From: Verrucomicrobiota bacterium
GTDB lineage: Bacteria > Verrucomicrobiota > Verrucomicrobiia > Limisphaerales > CANJSG01
Direction: 5' to 3'
DNA length: 32,472 nt
NCBI GenBank assembly: GCA_947476875.1
Contig: CANJSG010000019.1
Location: forward strand, 1 to 32,472
Within the stretch, counting starts at the first letter, position 1. The number at the start of each line of letters is the position of its first letter. Below are positions 8,133-17,700 of this stretch, piece after piece. The notes beneath the pieces are model-generated. The model did not search any database, was not told the origin of the DNA, and was given only the letters and a program-made list of their open reading frames with translations. The translations under genes were made by a program, and so were the position numbers.

Positions 8133-9835
8133 TCGGCGGACGCCTTCGCAGGAGTTTTGAAGAAAGCCTGCAGCGCGAGACTCAGGACCATGCACGAGGC
8201 GCAACCAATCAGGTTATACCAGAGATACGGGATCGAGAGGGTCATGTAGAGCACCACCACCAGCGCCTGCGCGGCGATCGCCGCCCAAAACACCGATGAT
8301 CCGCCTACCTTCCGCAGGAAAAAGGCGACCAGGAAAATCCCCAGGACGACGCCATAGAACAGGGAGCCGATGATGTTGATGGCTTCGATGAGATTCTCGG
8401 AGAACCCGGCGAACAACGCGAAGACGATGGCAACGACTCCCCACATGGCCGTGAACCATTTCGCGGCCCGGACGTTTCGCGCCTCGTCCGGCACCGCAAG
8501 AGGCCGCAACTGGCGCCACAGGTCGATGGTCGTCGTGGTGCCGAGGGCATTCAGCTCGCCGGCCTTCGAACCGAGGGCCGCCGCGATCATCACGGCAATC
8601 AGCAACCCGATGACCCCGTGTGGCAGTTGCGCGAGGATGAAGCCGATGAAGACGTAGTCGGAGTCCTTGGTCTTCGCCAGCGGGTTGGCCGTGGTCAGCG
8701 CCGCCTTGGCCTCCTTGCGGACGACATCCGTGGCGGCATTGGCGGCGACCATCTCAGCGCGGGCGGCAGGTTCGGCCGCGTTTTCGCCACGGGCGCGGAC
8801 GTCCAGCCAGGTGCGGATCTTCTCCTGCTTCACGGCGTGGAGCACCGCGTGTCTTTGCTCGATGTCGCGGAAAGAGGCCCCGTCCGGTCCGGCCGCATAG
8901 CGCGCCCATTCCACCCGGTTGTAGAACACCGGCGCCGGCTGGAACTGGTAGAACACGAACACGAGCGCACCGAGCAGCAGGATGAAGAACTGCATCGGGA
9001 TCTTCAGCAGCGCATTGAACATCAGGCCAAGCCGGCCTTCGCGGAGGGACGCCCCGCCGATGTAGCGCTGCACCTGGGACTGGTCGGTGCCGAAATACGA
9101 CAGCGAGAGGAACAGGCCGCCAAACAGGCCGGTCCAGAGCGTGTAGCGCTTGTCGGGGTCCAACGACACATCGACTGCCTGGAGCTTGCCCAGCGCACCG
9201 GCGACATGGGCCGCACCACCAAAGCCGAGGCCGGCGGGCAAGCGCATCAGGAGAATCACGAACGCCGTCACCATCCCGCCGAAGATGACGCCCATCTGCC
9301 ATTTTTGCGTGAGGCTCACGGCCGCACTGCCGCCGGTCACAGTGTAGATGATGACCAGCAATCCGGTGCCGATGATCGTGAGGTCGAGCCGCCAACCGAG
9401 CACCGTCGCGAGGATGATCGCGGGCGCGTAGATGGTGACGCCGGCAGCCAGCCCGCGTTGGAGAAGGAAAAGGCCGGCGCCGAGAAGGCGCGTCTTCCCG
9501 TCGAATCGCTGGCCGAGGAACTCGTAGGCGGTGTAGACGCCGAGCTTCCGGTAGATCGGCAGGAACACGGCGCAGACGATGATGAGCGCCAGCGGTAGTC
9601 CGAAATAATTCTGCACAAACCCGATGCCGCTCTCGAAGCCCTGGCCCGGGATGGAGAGGAACGTGATCGCGCTCGCCTGCGTGGCCATCACGGAGATGCC
9701 GATGGTGCCCCAACGCGTGGTCTTGCTGCCCTTGAGATAAGTGTCGAGATGGTCCGTGTGGCGCGTGTGCCAGGCGCCGTAGGCGGCGATCCCCACCATC
9801 GTCACGAGCAGCACGATCCAGTCGAGGTGGTTCAT
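8129..9835 (-). CDS. Sodium:solute symporter family protein
   Basis: 568 aa, many TM helices, MNHLDWIVLLVTMVGIAAYGAWHTRHTDHLDTYLKGSKTTRWGTIGISVMATQASAITFLSIPGQGFESGIGFVQNYFG; SSSF-type pattern. Confidence 0.9.
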   Translation of the reverse strand: MNHLDWIVLLVTMVGIAAYGAWHTRHTDHLDTYLKGSKTTRWGTIGISVMATQASAITFLSIPGQGFESGIGFVQNYFGLPLALIIVCAVFLPIYRKLGVYTAYEFLGQRFDGKTRLLGAGLFLLQRGLAAGVTIYAPAIILATVLGWRLDLTIIGTGLLVIIYTVTGGSAAVSLTQKWQMGVIFGGMVTAFVILLMRLPAGLGFGGAAHVAGALGKLQAVDVSLDPDKRYTLWTGLFGGLFLSLSYFGTDQSQVQRYIGGASLREGRLGLMFNALLKIPMQFFILLLGALVFVFYQFQPAPVFYNRVEWARYAAGPDGASFRDIEQRHAVLHAVKQEKIRTWLDVRARGENAAEPAARAEMVAANAATDVVRKEAKAALTTANPLAKTKDSDYVFIGFILAQLPHGVIGLLIAVMIAAALGSKAGELNALGTTTTIDLWRQLRPLAVPDEARNVRAAKWFTAMWGVVAIVFALFAGFSENLIEAINIIGSLFYGVVLGIFLVAFFLRKVGGSSVFWAAIAAQALVVVLYMTLSIPYLWYNLIGCASCMVLSLALQAFFKTPAKASAE

Positions 9836-9981
9836 GCGAAGAAGCGCGAGAACAGCGCCAGCAGGACGACGGTCACCACGAAAACCGCAAACACGAACGC
9901 ATACACCCCGCGCCAGGTGCGGAAGCCGGGCACTCCGGTCGATCCGTCATCGCTGGATGGATCGGGCGGCGAGGGCTTCAT
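9832..9981 (-). CDS. 49-aa single-TM protein, possible symporter small subunit
   Basis: My translation: MKPSPPDPSSDDGSTGVPGFRTWRGVYAFVFAVFVVTVVLLALFSRFFA*. Overlaps both neighbours by ATGA (9978-9981 and 9832-9835). Below the apparent size cutoff of the supplied ORF track. Confidence 0.75.
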   Translation of the reverse strand: MKPSPPDPSSDDGSTGVPGFRTWRGVYAFVFAVFVVTVVLLALFSRFFA

Positions 9982-12476
9982 TTTCCGAGCGAGACCAGGT
10001 TGGCGAACAAGCGATACGCTCCGGGATTGCCGGCCGGCAGCTGCCGGAAAAACGCGATTCCGGTGTAGATGTAGTTCCCCTTGCCGTGCTTCGCGATCAG
10101 CAGGCTGCTTTTCAACGGCTGCTCTCCCTTGTCGTTCATCGAGAGGATCGCCACGTAGCGTTCTTGATCCCAGCTGCTCGGGAAATACGCGCCGCGCTCC
10201 TGCACCCAGCCTGTGAAGTCGGCCTGCGTGATCTTGTTCGGCGTTGTCAAAGCCGCGTGATCGGGCGCGAGGAACGTCACGGGCGCATCCTCTTCGGTCA
10301 CACGCAAAGCCGGCGCCGGACCCTGGATGGAAAGGCTATAGGGACCGAGTTGCGGGGTGTTCAGGCCATTGGGGCGGTTGTATTGGGCGATGACGTTTCC
10401 GCCGCCCTCCACGAAGGCGAGCAGGCCGGGGAAGTTGGCCGCGAGGTCGGTGCGTTCGTTGAACGCGCGAACACCGATCACGACGGCATCCAGGCCACGC
10501 AGCTTGTCGGCATTGAGATCGGCCCCGGTGAGGGTGGTGACCTTGTAGCCGAGCTGTTCCAGTGCCTGCGCGGTGTCGTCGCCCGCGCCTGGCAGGTAAC
10601 CGACCGCCTTGCCCTTCGCGGCAAACTCGACCGCCACGGCCCGGACGCGCGCGGGCGGTTGGAGAATCTGAAGCGGGATGTGGTCGTAGCGGATCTCGAC
10701 GCGCTGATTGCTGAAACGCGCGCCGCCGATGTCGGCCACGGCGAGGAAACTGCCCGACGCCGCTTGCACGGGCGCCGTGGCCGAGAAGACCAGACGAGCC
10801 TTGTCTCCCGGATTGCCGAGTTTGAACGGTTGGCTGGCCGGCGAGACGCTCCAGCCTGTCGGCGCCTCGATGTGCACGACTCCGATCGAATTGCCCCGCG
10901 CGGCCGTGACTTCGACCTCAATCGGCTTCTTCGCCCCGGGTGTGAAAAGCACGACACCCGACCCGAAACGCAGCGCGACGGGCGAGGTCACAATCAACGT
11001 GCGCGGCAGTCTTCCAGTCGCGGACTTGGCGACTGGTTCATCGGTCAAGACGAGCCGTTGTCCTCCGACGTCGAACGAGTATTCGACGGTGAAGACGGGC
11101 GGATTATCGGGTAGGCCAACCAGCTTCGGATCCGTCACGCGAAACATGCCCGGGCCGGCCTCTTCGCGAAGCCAATAAGGCTGCGACACCGGAAGACCTG
11201 CGGGCACGTCGATCATGATGTCGGCCGTCGGACCGGAGGCGTTGCTCCGATCAAGCGGCACATTGCCACCGGGAAACTTCACATCGGCCGACAGCCAACG
11301 GACCTGGGACTTCGCGGACAACGAAACGGAGACGGTGAGTTTCAGTCTGTCGCCGGGAACTACTTCAGCCTGCCGCGCGGTCGTCTCGACGGTAAGACCG
11401 AGACAGCCGGCGAGGATTCGATCCAACTGGCCGCGCTTGTCGTCCACCACCGGGTCGGAGGGCAACGCGGCGAGCTTGGAGCGGATCGCGAGGAGCGCGG
11501 GCACGCTGGCGGAAGGGTCCTCGTCCTTGAATTCGGCGAGGGCGTTGGTCGTGAGTCGTCCAATCTCCGCACCACCGGGAACACGGGCCCAAGTGAGATC
11601 GATGCCGTCCATGATGTCGTCCTTGGCGGGTTCTCCGCCGAGCAGGCCGAATGTTTCTTGGCGCGCTCCGGCACCTCCGCTGGGTCCGCGTCCGCCGCCG
11701 CCACCGCCCGGGCCGAACTGGGTCTTATGCTGCGCGCTGGTGCGGGAGGCGATCGTCTGGACCGCGTCGCCCGTCACCGGGTCGCTGCCGCCGGCCGCGA
11801 TCGAAAGGCTGGTTCCTCCGTTTTGCAGGATGCGTTTCGGCTGCCACGGCTTGAGACCTTCCGCGATTTGTTCGGGATACGACTTGGGATCACCTGCGAT
11901 CTTGAAGGCTTCCACTGCCAGGAGCGCCGAGGCGTTGTGATGGCCGTGGTTCCCCTTCTGGGCCTGAGGAGAAAAACGCGTGACGATGACATCCGGCCGG
12001 AAAGTGCGGATGACCCGCACGACGTCGCCCAGCACCTGGTCGTGGTCCCAGACGGCCAGCGCCTCGGCCATGCTCTTCGAGTAGCCAAAGTCCAGCGCCC
12101 GGGTGAAGAACTGCCGCGCGCCATCGAAACGCCGGCCGGCGAGAAGTTCATGGGTGCGCGCGAGCCCGAGTTTTTCGCCGAACTCGCCGCCGATCTCGTT
12201 CTGGCCACCGTCGCCACGAGTGATCGAGAGATAGCCGGTGCGGTAGTTGCGGACGCGGGAAAGGTAGGCGAGAAGCAGGCGATTCTCGTCGTCCGGATGG
12301 GCGGCAACGTGGAGGACAGTCGCGTAGATACCGAAGCCGCGGAGGTCTTCCTTGATTGCCGCAGCCGGGGGAGGAGCGGACTCGGCGGCGAACGACATCG
12401 ACAGGACCACCGCCCCGAGAGACGCATGGAGCGCCGCCCGGCGGAACATCCGGAAAATGGTAGGGTGCGAGGTCAT
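9978..12476 (-). CDS. Large secreted PIG-L family deacetylase with C-terminal GATase1-like domain
   Basis: 832 aa with signal peptide; AAHPDDENRLLLAYLSR, TRGDGGQNEIG, NHGHHNASALL; C-terminal KGKAVGYLPGAGDDTAQALEQLGYKVTTLTGADLNADKLRGLDAVVIGVRAFNER. Confidence 0.85.
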   Translation of the reverse strand: MTSHPTIFRMFRRAALHASLGAVVLSMSFAAESAPPPAAAIKEDLRGFGIYATVLHVAAHPDDENRLLLAYLSRVRNYRTGYLSITRGDGGQNEIGGEFGEKLGLARTHELLAGRRFDGARQFFTRALDFGYSKSMAEALAVWDHDQVLGDVVRVIRTFRPDVIVTRFSPQAQKGNHGHHNASALLAVEAFKIAGDPKSYPEQIAEGLKPWQPKRILQNGGTSLSIAAGGSDPVTGDAVQTIASRTSAQHKTQFGPGGGGGGRGPSGGAGARQETFGLLGGEPAKDDIMDGIDLTWARVPGGAEIGRLTTNALAEFKDEDPSASVPALLAIRSKLAALPSDPVVDDKRGQLDRILAGCLGLTVETTARQAEVVPGDRLKLTVSVSLSAKSQVRWLSADVKFPGGNVPLDRSNASGPTADIMIDVPAGLPVSQPYWLREEAGPGMFRVTDPKLVGLPDNPPVFTVEYSFDVGGQRLVLTDEPVAKSATGRLPRTLIVTSPVALRFGSGVVLFTPGAKKPIEVEVTAARGNSIGVVHIEAPTGWSVSPASQPFKLGNPGDKARLVFSATAPVQAASGSFLAVADIGGARFSNQRVEIRYDHIPLQILQPPARVRAVAVEFAAKGKAVGYLPGAGDDTAQALEQLGYKVTTLTGADLNADKLRGLDAVVIGVRAFNERTDLAANFPGLLAFVEGGGNVIAQYNRPNGLNTPQLGPYSLSIQGPAPALRVTEEDAPVTFLAPDHAALTTPNKITQADFTGWVQERGAYFPSSWDQERYVAILSMNDKGEQPLKSSLLIAKHGKGNYIYTGIAFFRQLPAGNPGAYRLFANLVSLGK

Positions 12477-12543
12477 CGCTGGGAATCCGCAACGGCCGCT
12501 TCGGACACTGTCCTCCGCAAAGGCGCTTGGGTTGGAAGAGGGT

Positions 12544-12573
12544 CCCCGCCGCGGGTTTGGAACTGCGGCGGGG
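12544..12573 (-). terminator. GC-rich stem-loop, possible terminator/attenuator between DUF2911 and PIG-L genes
   Basis: Perfect 9-bp inverted repeat CCCCGCCGC (12544-12552) / GCGGCGGGG (12565-12573), 12-nt loop. No strong U-tract. Confidence 0.4.
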
Positions 12574-12629
12574 CGAATTGATTCGATTAAATCGCGACGG
12601 AAAGCAGGGGCCTTTCCGCCCGCGAGAGC

Positions 12630-13199
12630 CTACTTCGCGACGGTGAACGGCACGCTGAACGCCGTCTTCTCCCACATCAGCTTGATGACCCCGCCGCCGG
12701 CGGCGTTCTTTTCAACCGCCATCGTGAATTGATCCACGCTCTTCTCGACGGACTCTTTCTTGGCGTCGACCCGCGCCACGTCGGTCTTCTCGATCACCGG
12801 AACACCCCAACCACCCAGGCTGCTGCTGAAGGCGAGCTTGGAAGCCCCGTCCTCGCTGGGAACGAAATAAAGGGTGTAGGCACCGGCTGGAATCGTGGTT
12901 CCGCCGATGACAATGGGCTTCTGGATGAGGAGCAACGTCGCTTCATCGGAGCCCATGCGCCACGCTTTGCCGTAGGGAACGAGGCCGCCCCAAATCTTCC
13001 GGACTTCGTCGCTCTTGGGATTCTTGGAGAAAGGCCGTCCGTAGGTGACGGTGACGCGGTTGCCTTCGATCACGGCGCCGGTGGTCTCGTGGGGGCTGTT
13101 GCCACCGGTGGAGGCGGCTTTCTTCTGCTGGGCCATCAACGGCATGACGCCGACAAGGCCGACTGCCGCAATGAGGAGGGAGGATTTCAGGAGGTTCAT
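12630..13199 (-). CDS. DUF2911 domain secreted protein
   Basis: MNLLKSSLLIAAVGLVGVMPLMAQQKKAAS...NRVTVTYGRPFSKNPKSDEVRKIWGGLVPYGKAWRMGSDEATLLLIQKPIVIGGTTIPAGAYTLYFVP; DUF2911 signature. Start trimmed to 13199. Confidence 0.88.
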   Translation of the reverse strand: MNLLKSSLLIAAVGLVGVMPLMAQQKKAASTGGNSPHETTGAVIEGNRVTVTYGRPFSKNPKSDEVRKIWGGLVPYGKAWRMGSDEATLLLIQKPIVIGGTTIPAGAYTLYFVPSEDGASKLAFSSSLGGWGVPVIEKTDVARVDAKKESVEKSVDQFTMAVEKNAAGGGVIKLMWEKTAFSVPFTVAK

Positions 13200-13359
13200 G
13201 ATGGTTGGTGCGTTGAGGTGTCTGGAAAGGCTGAGGGGATGGTTTTGGTTCTGCAACACTTCCCACAAAGGGGCTCAGCGAACCACGGACGCCGACGCTC
13301 GCGGCGTTCGTGGTATTCAACGCCCGAGTCCACCAACGCAGGGCAAGGCCGGATTCCAA

Positions 13360-14715
13360 TCAAACACCCGCCAACCGAACATCGGCATCTCCAAAACGCG
13401 GGAGCTTCACGCCCATCCGGTCCATCAGGGAGAGATACAGGCTGCAGACCTTGCGGTTCTCGTCGCCCTTGCCGACGTAGCTGAGGACGCGGCCAGTCTC
13501 CAACGTTCCGCCCAAGCCGCCGACGGTGAGCATCGGAAGGCGCGTGCTGTCGTGGCGGTTGCCGGACCACATGTTGGAAAGGAACATCAGGCAGGAGTTG
13601 TCGAGCACGGTGCCTTCGCCCTCGGGCATGGCGTCGAGCTTGGTCGCGAGGTAGGCGACCTGGCTGACGTAGTATCGGGCAATGCGCTCGAAATCATCGG
13701 AGAGATCGTCGTGGGATGCGGAATGGTGCGCCTTGCGGACGTCGAGGAAGGGGTAGAACAGGCCCGAGAGATCGCGGCAAAGCAGCAGCGAAACGACGCG
13801 GGTCTTGTCGGTCTGGAAGGCCATCGCGGTGATGTCGCACATCAACCGCATGTGCTCACGGATATCCTCGGGCAGGCCGTTATCCGGACGTTTCATAAAA
13901 GCGACGGGCATGTTCTTGCCCTGGGCATTCTTCTCGGCTTTGGCCTGATCGCCCCGCATCCGGTCTATGCGCTTCTCCACTTCACGGACGCTCGTCAGGT
14001 ATTCGTCGAGCTTGGCCTTGTCGTTGCCGCTGATCTTCCGGCCAAGGCTGGAGGCGTCTTCCTTCACCCGGTCGAGGATGCTCTGCGTCCGGCGGGTGCC
14101 GCGGTTCTCGAAGAGGCTGTCGAAGGCGAGGGACGGATAAACCTCCATCGGCACCGGTGAATCCGCGCTCTGCCACGAGATGTGGGAGCTGTAGGCCATG
14201 GAGAAGTTGCTCTCGTGGTAGCCGGTGATGGGCTGTTCACAACCAAGGACCATGCTCGGCTGGATCGAATCCTGCCCGATGCTGTTGGCCAGCACCTGGT
14301 CCATGCTGATGCCGCCCTTGAGCACGGCGCCTTTCATCAGCGGCATGCCGGAGAGGAGGTTGCCGGTCTGCCCGGGATGGATGCCGACGCCGACGGCCGA
14401 CTTGTTGAAGAGGCCGTCGATGAAGTTCATCTTGGTCTTCAACCCTTCCATCGGCTGGAGACTCTTGCTGAGTTCCATGCTCTTGCCGGAGCCCTTGGCC
14501 GACCAATGGTTGCCGTTGACGCCATTGCCCCAGAAGAGCGCGGCGAACCGCTTCGGCATCGCGGCCGGAGCGCCGGCCTTCAAAGGCTCGTCGCCGAACG
14601 CCGGAATGGATTCGAGCCAGGGCAAAGCCATCGTGACACCGACGCCCCGGAGAAACGTCCGACGTGACAGTCGGAAGCGGCGGGCGGCTGGGGAATTCTC
14701 TTTTGGATCGCGCAT
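13360..14715 (-). CDS. DUF1552 domain protein, Tat-exported (copy 1)
   Basis: FRLSRRTFLRGVGVTMALPWLESIPAF twin-Arg signal; MPKRFAALFWGNGVNGNHW...; paralogue of 20013-21404 and 26534-27886. Confidence 0.88.
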   Translation of the reverse strand: MRDPKENSPAARRFRLSRRTFLRGVGVTMALPWLESIPAFGDEPLKAGAPAAMPKRFAALFWGNGVNGNHWSAKGSGKSMELSKSLQPMEGLKTKMNFIDGLFNKSAVGVGIHPGQTGNLLSGMPLMKGAVLKGGISMDQVLANSIGQDSIQPSMVLGCEQPITGYHESNFSMAYSSHISWQSADSPVPMEVYPSLAFDSLFENRGTRRTQSILDRVKEDASSLGRKISGNDKAKLDEYLTSVREVEKRIDRMRGDQAKAEKNAQGKNMPVAFMKRPDNGLPEDIREHMRLMCDITAMAFQTDKTRVVSLLLCRDLSGLFYPFLDVRKAHHSASHDDLSDDFERIARYYVSQVAYLATKLDAMPEGEGTVLDNSCLMFLSNMWSGNRHDSTRLPMLTVGGLGGTLETGRVLSYVGKGDENRKVCSLYLSLMDRMGVKLPRFGDADVRLAGV

Positions 14716-14719
14716 GGCT

Positions 14720-17700
14720 TTACTTGGCTGCGAGGTCTTCGGGACCCCGTTTGTTCAGGAACTGCGGACTGGTGACGATGCTTTCCACGAGACTGTCAAA
14801 CCTGTGCCCATTGGCCCTCAACTTGGCCCGCATGTCACGCACCGTAATGTCGTCGGACAGGATCAGGCTCCGGCCCAATCCGTAGGCCAGCATCTTGCGG
14901 CAAAGGTTGTCGAGGAAGTCGTCCTGGCGATGGGCCTTGATATAGGCGCGGAGCCCGGTGAGGCCGGAGCCTTCGCTGCCATCGGAGAAGACCGCATGGG
15001 TGTCGACGGGTTTCCCGCCAAGATCCTTCGTCCGCAGTTCGCCGACGGGCCCAAAACCCTCGAACACGAGCCCGAGCGAATCAAACCGTTGATGGCACCC
15101 GGCGCAACTGACGTCAGACCGGTGTTTCGCCAGCGTTTCGCGAAGGGTGAGTTCGCCAAGCTTGGCCTCGTCAGCCGGAAGTTCAGGAACAGAGGCGGGC
15201 GGCGGCGGGATGCGTTCGCCCAGGACACGGCGGGCCACCCAGTAGCCTCGTTTGACAGGACTGGTCCGCAGGCCGGGAGAATTGGCGGTCAGGAAAGCCG
15301 ACATGGAAAGAAGTCCACCACGGCCGACGCTGCCGATGTTCTCGACGCGCACCCAGTCGTTCGAAGCGATGGCTGGAATCGTCAGGCCGTAGTGCCTGGC
15401 CAAGGCCGGATTGACGAAGGTGTAGTCGCAATCGAGAAACTCCAAAACCGGGCGGTTTTCACGCACGGCATTGAGGATGAAGCGGACCGGTTCCTCGAAC
15501 ATCGACTGCCGCAGCTTGTCGTTGAAGTTCGGAAACCTTTGACGGTCGACGGCGTTGTGTTCCTCAAAGCGCCGGAAGTCGAGCCAGTGCCCGCCAAACT
15601 CGACCGCGAAACCCCGGACGCGTTCGTCTTTCAACATCCTCCGGGCCTGCGCGACGATGACTTCCGGCCGGTGCAAGTCACCCGCAGCCGCCCGCGCTAG
15701 AAGCTCTTCGTCCGGCGCGCTCGACCACAGGAAGTAGCTCAGCCGACTGGCCAGCGAGTAGTCGGACAACGGCAATGCACCGTTGGGTTGGACAGTCTTT
15801 CCCTTGGCAGCGCGGGAACCAGTTTTCGGGGAAGCGGGCGTTTGACTGCCGGACGCTTCCACGAGATCGACCCGGTAGCAGAAGCTCGGCGACATCAGCA
15901 CGCTCGCGATGCAGTCGCGGATCGCGTCGTCGTGCGTCAGCCCGTCCTTTTCACGGGATATTCGATAGAATCCAAGCAGGCCGTCGCGTTCAACGGCGGT
16001 CAGCGGCCGGCGAAACGCCTTCTGGGCGAACTGGACGAGCGCTTCGACGTGCTTCGGTTCCGCGTCGCGCTCCATCTTCTCGATGCGGGCGATTGCAACA
16101 GGCACCCGCTCGAAGTGTTCCTTGATGGCGGCGAGGGTGGCTTCGCTGGCGCCGACACGGACGGCTTTGGCGTAGTAGAGCTCCGCAAGCTTCTTCACCT
16201 TGGGCTCGGTCGTGCAGTCCTTGTCCTCGGCCCGCGCGAAGTCGAACTCGGCGTCGCTCAGGAATCGCGAGTCGGTGCGCTCGAAATACACCGTGCTCTG
16301 GTGCATCCGCTGCGGCACGGAGGCGATGACGTTGAACTCGTCCCACAAGTGGTCGAGTTCGCGCCGCCCCTTCTCGTCGAGGACCATGTCAAACAACGGA
16401 CCGTCGTCGCGGAAGTAGCCGGTCTGGTTGTGCAGGCCGGCGCTGAGGAGCCGCCCGACATTGCCATTGGCCTTCTCCTCCTCCGGGTCGATGAACGACC
16501 TCGCCCGTTCCTTCACGTAGAAGGCGTCGGGGAAAACCTCGGCGAATCGTGCGAAGGCCGCCTCGAATTTGGCCCGTTGCGCGGGGTCGGAAGGAACTTT
16601 CAGATTCGCGTCGGCCTCGCGTGTCTTGGCCTTCACCTTTCTCCGGTTGTAACTCGCGGCCTTGGCCCCTGCCTGGACGTTCGTCACGACCAGGCCGTCG
16701 ATCTGGAGCAATGCCGGGTCGAACTTCCGCCGGTTGGCGGCCCACTGCCGGTCCTTCCACAGGACCAACGCCTGTGCGCTGGGGTTCATCTCAGGCCCGT
16801 TCAGGTTGGGGACCTCCGGCCTGATCTTCTCGCGGAGCGTCACGACAAAATCTCTCATTGCCTCGCAGCTCTTCCGCACCTCCGCCGCCGGCTCGCCCCG
16901 CTTCTGGGCGGGCAACTCGCGGAACATCCCCTGCAACTTCGCGATCGGCCCGACCTCTTCCTTCGCGTTCAACGACTCCCAGACGGTCGCGAGATACTTC
17001 GCGCTGACTTTCGACTCGATGGCGATGTCGGCCAGCGTCGCCCGCGATTTGCCCAGGGCCGCCCGGTTCTTGAAGCGCCAAGCGGCGGCGAAGTAATCCG
17101 CGAAATCCGTGGGTTGCCGCAGGTAGAAATCAACGATCCGCAGGATGCCGTATTTGTCGCGGTCGGTGTGGACCATCATGGGGTGGCTCGCGAAGGCGAT
17201 GCCGTCCAGGTTCAACACCGCGTGCTGGCTCACTTCGCGCGCGGCCTCGAGATACTTCTTGAGCAGTGCCGGCGACATGGTGAGCGACTCGCCCGAGTTG
17301 TCGAAGCCATCCTGGTTCGCCGGATCGACGGGAAACTCTTTGGTCGGTTTCAGGTCAACGCCGGTCAGGTCGCGGATGGTGCGATCGTATTCGGCGTTGC
17401 TCAGGCGCCGCGCAAGAACCGGCCCCGGATCGCCGGCATTCTTCTCGGCTTCGTGCCGGCGCATTTCCTGGATCCAGGCTACGACCGCCTGGCTCTGGGT
17501 AGAAGTCGGGTGCTGTTTTGCCTTCTTCGGCGGCATGTCGCCGATCTGGAGTTTCTCCAGGACCATTTCCCAATGAGGGTGATCGCGGACGACCGCCTTC
17601 AGGTTGTCGTAGGGACTAAGGTCAAAGTCCGCCTTCGGTTTCTCCGCGCCGTGGCAATCAAGGCAGTAAGTGCCGATGAATGGCCGAACGGTGACCTCGA

